Origin: Nitrospirales bacterium
GTDB lineage: Bacteria; Nitrospirota; Nitrospiria; Nitrospirales; UBA8639
NCBI GenBank assembly: GCA_013817135.1
Contig: JACDDF010000069.1
Coordinates: 1 to 8,172, forward strand
Length of the DNA stretch: 8,172 nucleotides
Reading direction: 5' to 3'
A program made the position numbers and the translations under genes. Numbering within the stretch: position 1 is the stretch's first letter; every line of letters starts with the position of its first letter. A model generated the notes under the pieces. It made no database searches. It was not told the origin of the DNA and saw nothing but the letters and a program-made list of their open reading frames with translations. Positions 1 to 5,809 of the stretch are shown here, one piece after another.

Positions 1-395
1 CTTTTGTTGATGGAGATGATGTGCGAGTCTCCGTCGATAACCGAGTCGCTACGCTTTCGGGCACGGTTGAAGATAGAAGTGCGATGATTGATGCCGTAGA
101 GCTGGCCTATGATGCCGGGGCAAGGAAGGTTCGCAATAAGCTTTCTCAACGCGACAGGGGAGAGCGCCCATGGGCCGATATGCGGGACAGCGAACTGAAA
201 GAGGAGATTCGAGATGAGCTTGACCGCAGTCCGTTTGTTAATTCAGACCAGATCTCAGTGAGTGTGCGAAATGGTGTGGCAACCCTTTCCGGTGGTGTTG
301 AGAATAAAGGTGAAATTCCTGATGCCGTAGAAAATGCGTATGAAGCCGGGGCGAAGCGAGTTAAAAGCCGATTGTGGGTAGATCCAGATCTTTAA
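1..395 (+). CDS. Dual BON-domain protein, 5' end outside window (tandem copy 1)
   Basis: The reading frame is open from the left edge (codons start at base 3) and ends at TAA 393-395. The GTG at 21 is internal, because the bases before it encode the same Phe-Val-Asp-Gly stretch found inside the complete paralogue at 1003-1632. What is visible is most of a first BON domain and a complete second one, joined by a linker containing GERPWADMRD. BON domains are about 60-residue alpha/beta modules of exported or membrane-associated proteins (OsmY, Kbp, secretins) thought to bind phospholipid or other envelope partners. The visible 130 codons align to residues 79-208 of the paralogue with no indel and 18 substitutions (about 86% identity). 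The usual glycine of the first BON motif is Arg here (DNRVATLSG, codon 42-44). By analogy with the paralogue, the missing part should hold a signal peptide. Family assignment is firm; ligand and role are unknown. Confidence 0.88.
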   Translation, partial: FVDGDDVRVSVDNRVATLSGTVEDRSAMIDAVELAYDAGARKVRNKLSQRDRGERPWADMRDSELKEEIRDELDRSPFVNSDQISVSVRNGVATLSGGVENKGEIPDAVENAYEAGAKRVKSRLWVDPDL

Positions 396-442
396 GGGTT
401 TTGCCATCTGCGGTCTGCTTGAGGGATAAATCCATGGAGCCT

Positions 443-473
443 GGGACGAGGCGTCTGCTTGACGCTTCGTCCC
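443..473 (+). terminator. Hairpin after BON copy 1
   Basis: A 13-bp stem pairs GGGACGAGGCGTC (443-455) with GACGCTTCGTCCC (461-473), with one G-U pair and a 5-base loop, 48 bases after the stop codon. No T-tract follows, so it could be a transcript-stabilising 3' hairpin or a weak or Rho-assisted terminator. The core GGGACGAGGC recurs in the hairpin behind BON copy 2, which suggests gene and hairpin were duplicated together. Confidence 0.55.
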
Positions 474-901
474 GCCTACCATCTATGTTGAAATTTTTAC
501 AGGAAGAGTACAGAGTACACCAGCTTTACATATTTCAGAGTGAATACGAACCTTTGGTATGTGGAATCGATAAAACAATCGGGTTCATTGAAGCGGATTA
601 CTTTTTTTCTACAATATGAAATGACCTCCCAATTGAGATTCTTCGGATAAGCCCTGATTTTTCATACTCTTATCCACAGAATGGCTCATATTCCCATTCA
701 ATGGTTTACGGCATGAATGAGAAGAGCAATGACAGACACCGACTAAAGAAGGAATGAGGAGCAACAGGATACATCATCGGGATCAGGATTCGAATAGAGA
801 CCAAATGCCTTGGTCAATGAAACAGGATCGACGTCAACATGCGCGGGGTAATGCGAGATTTTACCAGGAACGGCCTGAGGACCGTGGAAAAGAAAGGCCA
901 T

Positions 902-928
902 TTGATCCGTGTACCCGGCCAGGATCAA
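902..928. repeat. Inverted repeat TTGATCC / GGATCAA upstream of BON copy 2
   Basis: Perfect 7-bp arms TTGATCC (902-908) and GGATCAA (922-928) are separated by 13 bases and lie about 75-100 bases before the start of the BON gene. The spacing of roughly two helical turns between arm centres suits a dimeric regulator, but the arms are short and chance occurrence is possible. Confidence 0.3.
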
Positions 929-1002
929 TATTATGAATCGACCACCAGACACCAATCGCGAGGATACAATCAATAGTTTCCTAAGAAAGAAGGAGGTGGA
1001 AA

Positions 1003-1632
1003 ATGAAATTACTCACGAATTTTCAACGACTATCTATGGCTTTTGCATTCTTGATGTGTGTGGGCGGTGCCCCAGGGCTCGCACAAAGCCAAGTCGTCTA
1101 TGACGATTACGACCCCTATTACGATTACGATGATTATTATGGCTCCGATTACGATTATGGTTACGATTATGATGACTACATTTTGACCGATTCAGAACTT
1201 CGTAAGCGTATTAAATTGAACCTTGCTATGAGCCCTTTTGTTGATGGAGAAGATGTACGCATTTCCGTCGATCACGGAGTCGCTACGCTTTCCGGCACAG
1301 TAGAAGACAGAAGTGCGATGATCGATGCCGGCGAGCTTGCATATGATGCCGGGGCATGGAAGGTTCGGAATAAGCTTTCTCAACGCGAAATGGGAGAGCG
1401 CCCATGGGCCGATATGCGAGACAGGGAACTTCAACAAGAGATACGGGATGAGCTGGAGAGCAGTCCGTTCGTCAACTCAGACCAGATCTCCGTTATAGTG
1501 AAAAATGGAGTGGCCACTCTTTACGGTGGCGTTGAGAATAAAGGCGAGATCGCCGATGCAATAGAAAATGCGTATGAAGCCGGGGCGAAGCGAGTCAAAA
1601 GCCGCCTGTGGGTTGATCCGGACCTTTCCTAG
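1003..1632 (+). CDS. Exported dual BON-domain protein with Asp/Tyr-rich linker (tandem copy 2)
   Basis: The protein has 209 residues. The start is set by a full Shine-Dalgarno AGGAGGTG at 991-998, four bases before ATG. Residues 1-27 are a Sec signal peptide: basic N-terminus, hydrophobic core FAFLMCVGG, and likely cleavage after Gly-Leu-Ala27. Residues 33-59 are almost only Asp and Tyr (23 of 27). Two BON domains follow, about 66-126 and 142-204, each with a V.VATL.G-type core (DHGVATLSG, KNGVATLYG). The inter-domain linker is PWADMRD-like. It is predicted to be periplasmic, in the OsmY-like architecture, with a role in envelope or osmotic stress inferred from the family only. It is a tandem duplicate of the gene at the left window edge. 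Compared with that copy it has Tyr174 in place of Ser and Gly110 in place of Val. Identification as a BON protein is secure; the molecular partner is not known. Confidence 0.93.
   Translation: MKLLTNFQRLSMAFAFLMCVGGAPGLAQSQVVYDDYDPYYDYDDYYGSDYDYGYDYDDYILTDSELRKRIKLNLAMSPFVDGEDVRISVDHGVATLSGTVEDRSAMIDAGELAYDAGAWKVRNKLSQREMGERPWADMRDRELQQEIRDELESSPFVNSDQISVIVKNGVATLYGGVENKGEIADAIENAYEAGAKRVKSRLWVDPDLS
1099..1179 (+). repeat. Asp/Tyr codon repeat encoding an acidic-aromatic linker
   Basis: This run is built from GATTAC/GATTAT-type hexamers and encodes 27 residues containing 12 Tyr and 11 Asp, with only Pro, two Gly and one Ser besides. It sits between the signal peptide and the first BON domain. 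The nucleotide repetitiveness suggests growth by slippage. The mature N-terminus would be strongly negative and aromatic, so surface or cation binding is conceivable, but that is inference. Confidence 0.8.
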
Positions 1633-1694
1633 GCGATGCTTGTCATCTTAATGACCCTTTCGCCGCATGGGCTCATCATCCAAATCCACCATCG

Positions 1695-1732
1695 AAGGGG
1701 ACGAGGCCTCATTCTTAACGCCTCGTCCTCTT
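1695..1732 (+). terminator. Hairpin after BON copy 2
   Basis: A 13-bp stem pairs AAGGGGACGAGGC (1695-1707) with GCCTCGTCCTCTT (1720-1732), with one G-U pair and a 12-base loop, 63 bases past the stop. There is no long T-tract beyond the stem-end TT. It is the counterpart of the hairpin behind BON copy 1, sharing the GGGACGAGGC core. It probably marks the 3' end of the BON transcript. Confidence 0.55.
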
Positions 1733-1810
1733 GGATACACCAAAATTGACAATCTCTCCGGAGTGGGCATTAAAGATCTCTGTGTATCCTACTCAGTCAA
1801 GATTTTGGTG
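1733..1810 (+). promoter_or_regulatory. Nested inverted repeats with a TTGACA box before the DUF1269 gene
   Basis: Two inverted repeats share bases 1738-1740. GGATACAC (1733-1740) pairs with GTGTATCC (1782-1789). CACCAAAA plus TTGAC (1738-1750) pairs with GTCAA plus TTTTGGTG (1796-1810), with a two-base bulge. They cannot fully form together. A perfect TTGACA lies at 1746-1751 inside the second left arm, with only a weak -10 candidate (TTAAAG, 1770-1775, 18-base spacer). The right arm ends 34 bases before the ATG at 1845. This could be an operator around a promoter or alternative leader RNA structures; which one cannot be told from sequence. Confidence 0.4.
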
Positions 1811-1844
1811 ACCCTGAAGTTTAGCTAAAGAAAATGAGGTAAAG

Positions 1845-2378
1845 ATGAGTGAATTAATCGTGGTCGCCTTTACAGATGAAGCAAAAGCAGAAGAAGTACG
1901 AAAAATTCTTTTTACCATGGAGAAACAATATCTTCTGGAATTGGAAGATGCCGTGGTTGTTGTAAAAAATCAAGAAGGGAAAATTTCAATTAATCAAACC
2001 TACAATTTGGTTGCATCAGGAGCGATGGGTGGAGTGGTTTACGGAGGTTTGTGGGGGTTGTTAATTGGGGTTCTTTTTTTAAACCCATTATTGGGATGGG
2101 CTGCCGGTGGATTAGTAGGAGCAACCACCGGGGGCGTATCCGGATGGTTAACCGACATCGGCATCGATGACAATTTCATCAAGGAATTAGGAAACACACT
2201 ACGACCGGGGAATTCGGCTTTATTCATTCTCATAAAAAAGGTTACACCGGATAAAGTGATTAACGAATTAAAACTTAACGGGGTGGAGGGCACGATCTTG
2301 CAGACTTCCTTATCCACCGATGACGAAGCCAAATTGCAAACTTTCCTTAGGTCAAAACTTCACCATGAGGGGATATGA
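1845..2378 (+). CDS. DUF1269 family membrane protein
   Basis: The protein has 177 residues. The ATG follows GAGGT (1836-1840) with a 4-base spacer. The N-terminus (SELIVVAFTDEAKAEEVRKI) and the segment around residues 30-52 (LELEDAVVVVK then a short basic stretch) form the soluble alpha/beta part. Residues about 56-102 are a glycine-rich hydrophobic hairpin (GAMGGVVYGGLWGLLIG, Asn-Pro turn, then GWAAGGLVG and GGVSGW), the glycine-zipper-like core of the DUF1269 family. The C-terminal part returns to a soluble fold (LRPGNSALFILIKKVTPDKV). The length fits the family. DUF1269 proteins are inner-membrane-associated and often found beside BON, CsbD and other stress genes, but their biochemical role is undefined. 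It probably has its own promoter, given the 212-base gap to the BON gene. Confidence 0.9.
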   Translation: MSELIVVAFTDEAKAEEVRKILFTMEKQYLLELEDAVVVVKNQEGKISINQTYNLVASGAMGGVVYGGLWGLLIGVLFLNPLLGWAAGGLVGATTGGVSGWLTDIGIDDNFIKELGNTLRPGNSALFILIKKVTPDKVINELKLNGVEGTILQTSLSTDDEAKLQTFLRSKLHHEGI

Positions 2379-2687
2379 AGTACATTAAGCATCTAAACAT
2401 TTCTTTTTTCATAGGATCATTAATTTGAATTAAAACTCTTGTCCGCCATAAAATAACATTTACTTTTTGCACATTTACAAAACCAGCCTCGTTTTCTGAG
2501 CATCTTCCTTGGCATAATTATTCATTTGTTCCAGGGACAGCAAGACTGCGTTATATCTAAAAATGATGTCTGCGCATAAGCCTGCGACAATTGTCTTTTT
2601 TAACTTTCAAGGGTTTTGACGAGTTCCTCCATTTCGATTTACTTCCTATAGTGAAAAATCAACTTCTCAAAAGAAAGGGGAAAAGAC
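2379..2687. other. 309-base AT-rich intergenic region before dodecin
   Basis: No gene is seen. It contains two palindromes: TTAATT-TG-AATTAA at 2420-2433, and a perfect 10-mer GACAATTGTC at 2586-2595. A TTGACG box lies at 2616-2621 and a TATAGT box (5 of 6 to TATAAT) at 2647-2652, but they are 25 bases apart, too far to be one sigma70 promoter; TATAGT alone is the better candidate -10 for dodecin, 21 bases before its ribosome binding site. No clear terminator for the DUF1269 gene was found. Confidence 0.4.
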
Positions 2688-2894
2688 TTGGACCATGTTT
2701 ATAAAAACATCGAATTGACTGGAAGCTCTCCTCAATCTATGGAGGATGCGATTAACCACGCCCTCTCCAAAGCATCGGAAACTATCCGGAACATGCGATG
2801 GTTTCAGGTAACGGAAACCCGAGGTATGATCGACCAAGGCAAAGTGACCCATTGGCAGGTCACAATAAAGGTGGGATTCACTTTAGACGAATAA
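2688..2894 (+). CDS. Dodecin (flavin-binding dodecamer subunit)
   Basis: The protein has 68 residues, the standard dodecin length. The start is TTG at 2688, supported by AAAGGGG (2674-2680) seven bases upstream; the ATG at 2695 is out of frame. Hallmarks seen: [13 protein letters not shown] at the N-terminus, the helix [20 protein letters not shown], then [10 protein letters not shown], and [13 protein letters not shown] at the end. Trp38 and Gln57 match the residues that in characterised dodecins stack on and hydrogen-bond the isoalloxazine ring. Dodecins assemble into hollow 12-mers that store or sequester riboflavin, FMN or (in bacteria) other flavins and limit light- or redox-driven damage. 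It lies between DUF1269 and a lipoprotein gene with about 100-base or longer gaps, so it is probably monocistronic. Family call is very secure; the preferred flavin is not readable. Confidence 0.95.
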   Translation: MDHVYKNIELTGSSPQSMEDAINHALSKASETIRNMRWFQVTETRGMIDQGKVTHWQVTIKVGFTLDE

Positions 2895-2996
2895 ATGCCT
2901 GATTTTTGAACAGAAACTGAGGTTTTCACATCCCATCATACGGTACGAAGAAAAGAAGATATGCTGGAAAATACTTTTTATTAGGGAGGGCAACTC

Positions 2997-3416
2997 ATGA
3001 AACAAAATGCAAGAAACTTCCCCTTAGCTCTCATGCGATTTTTGTGGATAGCCCCGCTATTACTTTCAGGCGTTGTTGCATGTCAGGAAGAACATGAACC
3101 CGTCATTACACCGCCTGCTCAATCTAATAATCTTCCGGGAGTCGTCCCAATTCAACCTCCTACTGAATCCAATTTGCCGACCGTTTCACAAGAGGAGGCT
3201 CCCACGACCGGAACCCCGAGAAACATTACAGGTGAAGTGATATCGATTGAAGGCAAAACCTATGTCATTAAAGACCAGGAAGAAAAGGAAATCCAAGTTG
3301 AAGCGAACTCCATGACGCTGGTGGATGAATCAATTGGTGTTGGGGATAAAGCGGAAATTCGTTATTCGGCAGACAATCAACCCATAGCAATCCGAAAGAT
3401 GCGAAAAGTTTTATAG
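2997..3416 (+). CDS. Proline-rich small lipoprotein (paralogue A)
   Basis: The protein has 139 residues. ATG is preceded by GGGAGGG (2984-2990), six bases away. A lipoprotein signal peptide ends in the lipobox V-V-A-Cys29; Gln at +2 argues for outer-membrane sorting by the Lol rule. Residues 30-75 are an unstructured linker rich in Pro, Thr, Ser and Glu. Residues about 76-138 form a compact beta-rich domain: ITGEVISIEGKTYVIKDQ, then a VEANSMTLVDE segment, then VGDKAEIRYS and PIAIRKM. This pattern of GEV..I....Y.I.D and GD.AE.R resembles small OB-like or DUF5666-type barrels, but no named family is recognised with confidence. The same architecture recurs at 4718-5074. The function is unknown; an accessory envelope or stress lipoprotein is inferred from neighbours. 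Confidence 0.85.
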   Translation: MKQNARNFPLALMRFLWIAPLLLSGVVACQEEHEPVITPPAQSNNLPGVVPIQPPTESNLPTVSQEEAPTTGTPRNITGEVISIEGKTYVIKDQEEKEIQVEANSMTLVDESIGVGDKAEIRYSADNQPIAIRKMRKVL

Positions 3417-3532
3417 GGGCTTTTCATGCCAAATTCCAGCCTTGTAATACATCGGGATAGAGTGACCAATAAACGGGTATCGCTTTTGAAATTACACCAC
3501 TCACTCCTGAGGTGAAAGTTAACTAATATCGT

Positions 3533-3570
3533 CGGCGAAATGGGAGGGGATATCCCATTTCGCCGGTTTT
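3533..3570 (+). terminator. Rho-independent terminator
   Basis: A perfect 13-bp stem pairs CGGCGAAATGGGA (3533-3545) with TCCCATTTCGCCG (3553-3565), with a 7-base loop. GG and then TTTT follow at 3566-3570. It lies 117 bases after the stop of lipoprotein A and just before the convergent CsbD gene. It is the clearest terminator on the + strand; the stem may also slow transcripts from the minus strand. Confidence 0.8.
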
Positions 3571-3602
3571 AGGTTAGTGAAGACAGAAATAAATCTTCTC
3601 TC

Positions 3603-3848
3603 TTAGTGTTTCTGATCCCTGGCATCATCATAAGGATGTTTTTCCATCCATTCATTGACCCATTCTTTGACTTCTTCCTTCCGGTCTCCATATCGTTCTT
3701 GAAGTTTTCCCTCAAAGCGCTGGGACTTTCCCTCAATGGCTAATAAATCATCATGCGTGAATTCTCCCCAATTTTCCTTTAATGCGCCTGTTAATTCCTT
3801 CCAATTTCCCTTATCTCGTATACAGCGATAAAGTGATCGAAGGGTCAC
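3603..3848 (-). CDS. CsbD family protein, 5' end decayed or re-started
   Basis: This encodes 81 residues from a GTG at 3848. The CsbD core is intact: [18 protein letters not shown], then [19 protein letters not shown] and [20 protein letters not shown]. This core is nearly identical to residues 58-118 of the exported paralogue at 5353-5748, down to the terminal KHPYDD. The start is doubtful: no ribosome binding site precedes the GTG, and residues 2-12 do not match the paralogue. The DNA just upstream (TGTATACGAGAT) still resembles the paralogue's TGTATAACGAAGAT, which encodes VYNED, but with small deletions that break the frame. The signal-peptide portion thus seems lost. The GTG overlaps the stop of the ORF at 3845-4183 (GTGA), so translation by coupling is possible. 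CsbD proteins are small acidic/basic helical stress proteins of undefined mechanism. It is either a cytoplasmic variant or a pseudogene in progress. Confidence 0.7.
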   Translation of the reverse strand: MTLRSLYRCIRDKGNWKELTGALKENWGEFTHDDLLAIEGKSQRFEGKLQERYGDRKEEVKEWVNEWMEKHPYDDARDQKH

Positions 3849-4183
3849 CCAAAAATTCGATCTCGAAGGTGCCGATCAGACCGTGGGATGATCAATATTT
3901 TTTTCAATTCATACATATGCGTTTCATCTTCATTGGCCTTAACAGAAAAGGTCGGAATTGGGTCCACGATACAATGATAAGGAATAATGGCCCGGTTAAA
4001 GGTCAAAGGACACTGATTACCTGTTAGTGGCTTCTTAAATTCCCTAATATGCGTTTCGTGATATTTTTTCAACCCATGACGCCTAGGATTATGAAATATT
4101 TCTGAATTTCCCGCTTTTCCCGTCGGATGTCCGCATCCGTACGTGCATTGGAAAAGGTCTAGGGGTTTGTTGTCATTATCCAT
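3845..4183 (-). CDS. Hypothetical protein with Cys/His residues
   Basis: The open frame gives 112 residues from ATG at 4183, or 117 from GTG at 4198; neither start has a good ribosome binding site. No family is recognised. The N-terminal third has a Cys-Thr-Tyr-Gly-Cys-Gly-His cluster, and further His and Cys residues follow ([30 protein letters not shown]), a composition compatible with metal binding. There is no signal peptide or membrane segment. Its TGA overlaps the GTG of the downstream CsbD frame by four bases, which favours it being translated with that gene. Against it: no paralogue, a weak start, and the decayed look of this neighbourhood. It is kept as a low-confidence gene. Confidence 0.38.
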   Translation of the reverse strand: MDNDNKPLDLFQCTYGCGHPTGKAGNSEIFHNPRRHGLKKYHETHIREFKKPLTGNQCPLTFNRAIIPYHCIVDPIPTFSVKANEDETHMYELKKILIIPRSDRHLRDRIFG

Positions 4184-4198
4184 GGCCTTGATAAACAC

Positions 4199-4717
4199 CT
4201 ATTCACGTCAAGAATTGTGTGCAAACACAGTATTCCTCTCCTCCTCGTGTGGAATTCGCTGTCTTCACTCAAGAGGGGTGGTAGGTTAACGGAAATATTT
4301 CGCCAGATCATTCGCGGAAAATAATTGGAAGCCCTTTTTGATATAACACCTTGGAGCGCGGAATCCACGATGGTTCGCGTTACAACGGGAGCCGACATAA
4401 AGGAGTATGACGTGCGTGAGGAGATTCCATCTGACCGGCTATTTAAATAAACCTTGAAAACTAGAAACTCCCTGTCAAATGAAAGCTTTTTATTGAAAAA
4501 AGTGATATCCTCCCTGAAGGCCCAATTTTTGTGAGTTCCGCAAAAGCCCATCTCCGATTTTCCTGCACCTTTTCCCCCAGGTCAAGGATCAGTGCCTTTG
4601 CTGAACACGTGAAGGTCTCATTACGTGAATTATCCAGACATCCCTGAGGGATATTCCAAAAACGAACTCATTTTTCATGTCCCAAATTATTTCTTCGTCA
4701 AGCAAGGAGAATGTCAG
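4199..4717. other. 519-base region without a confident gene
   Basis: This region separates the minus-strand CsbD/hypothetical pair from the + strand lipoprotein B gene, so promoters in both directions may lie here. A + strand frame with one in-frame stop occupies part of it (see 4283-4450). A minus-strand open frame at 4159-4551 has no recognisable family and no ribosome binding site and is not called. Near 4605-4610 there is a CACGTG palindrome ahead of lipoprotein B. No clear sigma70 promoter was found. Confidence 0.4.
4283..4450 (+). pseudogene. Possible decayed coding fragment
   Basis: In one + frame the codons read GRLTEIFRQIIRGK, then a TAA at 4322-4324, then LEALFDITPWSAESTMVRV and TTGADIKEYDVREEIPSDRL, ending at TAA 4448-4450. 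The text looks protein-like on both sides of the stop and stays in frame. It weakly resembles the stretch entering the actuator domain of heavy-metal P-type ATPases (GRYLE, then EAL.dLaP.tA.v..., then a vP...GD-type segment), but the invariant GD and PGE residues are not visible. No ribosome binding site or start is seen. It may be a gene remnant or a coincidental open frame. Confidence 0.22.
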
Positions 4718-5074
4718 TTGAGGAATTCCTTACCAATACTATATCGCGTATTTTTCATCCTTACTTTTGCCTTCAGTCTCTTCGCCTGTCAGGAGGAAAA
4801 GACTCCCCCAAATGAAGTGGGATCTAAACCTTCCACTGAGTCGGATCAACTCCCAAGCGCTCCACCAAATCCAGCCTCTACATCTCCCTTACTCATTGGG
4901 GAGGTTGTGGCTATCGATGATCTCAAGTATAGGATTCAAGACGAAGAAGGACAGACATTTGAGATTGAAGCCACATCTATGACCATGATTGATGAAACCT
5001 TACAATCCGGAGACAGAGCTGAAGTACGTTTTTTTCGGGGGACTCAACCGACAGCTATCAGGAAAATTCAATAA
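4718..5074 (+). CDS. Proline-rich small lipoprotein (paralogue B)
   Basis: The best start is TTG at 4718, eight bases after AAGGAG (4704-4709), giving 118 residues. A longer frame from GTG at 4625 would put about 30 unrelated residues before the signal peptide and has no ribosome binding site. From the TTG the protein begins with a lipoprotein signal (MRNSLPILYRVFFILTFAFS) and lipobox L-F-A-Cys24 with Gln at +2. Residues 25-57 are a Pro/Ser-rich linker. Residues 58-118 are a beta-type domain matching paralogue A segment by segment: GEVVAIDDLKYRIQDEEG, then IEATSMTMIDE, then SGDRAEVRF and PTAIRKI. Both copies also share ACQEE at the lipidation site. The linker diverges freely while the C-terminal domain is conserved. 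It is predicted to be outer-membrane anchored, facing the periplasm. No named family or function is recognised. Confidence 0.83.
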   Translation: MRNSLPILYRVFFILTFAFSLFACQEEKTPPNEVGSKPSTESDQLPSAPPNPASTSPLLIGEVVAIDDLKYRIQDEEGQTFEIEATSMTMIDETLQSGDRAEVRFFRGTQPTAIRKIQ

Positions 5075-5352
5075 GGGGCTGGTCCAAATAGGAAACTAAA
5101 CCGCCAAACCCAATCACATCAGGGTCTTGAAGGTCTCTACTTTATTCCAGCGACAAAGGTACTTGAATAGAAAACCTGAAACCGGTCCCTTTCTCGTATT
5201 CACCAAATATCGGGAGTTAGGAATAAGCCTGAGAAAGATCACTCAAACAATATCTCATACGCACAGGGCATGGCACTCCCGGCCAGACAAAGACCATGAG
5301 TCCGCTGTCCGGAGGGCTGGGTGGAGGATCACATATATTAAACGCTTATGCC

Positions 5353-5748
5353 TCAGTGTGTGACTGCCTTTTGGGTTGATGGATGGCGAGGGTCATCATA
5401 GGGATGTTTCTCTAACCACTTATCAACCCACTCGCGTACTTCCTCTTTTCGATCTCCATAACGCTCTTGGAGTTTCCCTTCAAACTGTTGAGATTTCCCC
5501 TGAATGACCATCAGATCGTCATCAGTAAAATCCCCCCATTGTTCTTTGAGGGCACCCTTCATTTGCTCCCAATTCCCTGTAAACTGATCTTCGTTATACA
5601 CTTGATGGATATAATTAGTCTGCTTACCCTGGTTCCCATAAGAAGTATAGGTCAGCCCATTTGAAGCCCAAACAGGAGCACTGAGAATCAAGACAGCCGC
5701 AAATGCTGCGGGCACTGTTATGGACGATCTATGCCAAGAGACTTTCAT
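5353..5748 (-). CDS. Exported CsbD family protein with Sec signal peptide
   Basis: This encodes 131 residues from ATG 5748, chosen because AGGAGG lies six bases upstream (minus strand); a longer frame from 5790 lacks one. Residues 1-28 form a Sec signal: basic n-region with WHR, hydrophobic VPAAFAAVLILSAP, and cleavage site VWA28. A polar linker (about 29-53) follows, then the CsbD core: [59 protein letters not shown]. CsbD proteins are usually 60-70 residues and cytoplasmic, so the export signal is the unusual part. The core is nearly identical to the minus-strand copy at 3603-3848. A TATAAT box sits just upstream, giving a leader of only about 13 bases. A role in envelope stress is inferred; no mechanism is known for the family. 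Confidence 0.88.
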   Translation of the reverse strand: MKVSWHRSSITVPAAFAAVLILSAPVWASNGLTYTSYGNQGKQTNYIHQVYNEDQFTGNWEQMKGALKEQWGDFTDDDLMVIQGKSQQFEGKLQERYGDRKEEVREWVDKWLEKHPYDDPRHPSTQKAVTH

Positions 5749-5767
5749 GAAACCTCCTATGGTTAAA

Positions 5768-5791
5768 ATTATAATCGGAGTGGAATCCACT
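5768..5791 (-). promoter_or_regulatory. TATAAT box and palindrome upstream of exported CsbD
   Basis: On the minus strand a perfect TATAAT (5773 to 5768) lies 20 bases before the start codon. Immediately upstream is a 13-base palindrome AGTGGA-T-TCCACT (5791 to 5779), located in the -10/-35 spacer. No TTGACA-like -35 is present at the expected distance, which fits an activator-dependent or regulated promoter with the palindrome as binding site. This is inferred from spacing only. Confidence 0.45.
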
Positions 5792-5809
5792 TATTAAAGA
5801 TTGGCCTTT

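Larger units (their letters stand above)
396..1002. other. 607-base intergenic region between the BON genes
   Basis: No convincing gene lies here. It starts with the hairpin at 443-473. It contains one DnaA-box-like 9-mer TTATCCACA at 670-678, an inverted repeat at 902-928, and a possible -10 TACAAT at 965-970 ahead of the next BON gene, without a clear -35. A short open frame at 754-936 has a Shine-Dalgarno-like GAAGGA directly abutting its ATG and an Arg/Asp/Gln-rich, low-quality translation, so it is not called. The region is the likely site of the promoter of the second BON gene. Confidence 0.5.

Noticed and set aside
670..678. DnaA-box-like TTATCCACA
   Set aside because: A single box with no second copy, no AT-rich unwinding element and no dnaA/dnaN or replication gene nearby; most likely chance.
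754..936. 60-codon + strand open frame
   Set aside because: The Shine-Dalgarno-like bases abut the ATG, the composition is Arg/Asp/Gln-rich with no fold-like pattern, and no family is recognised.
4159..4551. 130-codon minus-strand open frame
   Set aside because: No ribosome binding site and no family features. It overlaps the Cys/His ORF on the same strand, and the opposite strand reads more protein-like in part.
4625..4717. Extended N-terminus of lipoprotein B from GTG 4625
   Set aside because: It has no ribosome binding site, and it would bury the lipoprotein signal peptide; TTG 4718 with AAGGAG fits far better.
5279..5311. Imperfect hairpin after the exported CsbD gene as a terminator
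   Set aside because: Only about 4 plus 3 base pairs around a mismatch and no T-tract on the minus strand; too weak to call.
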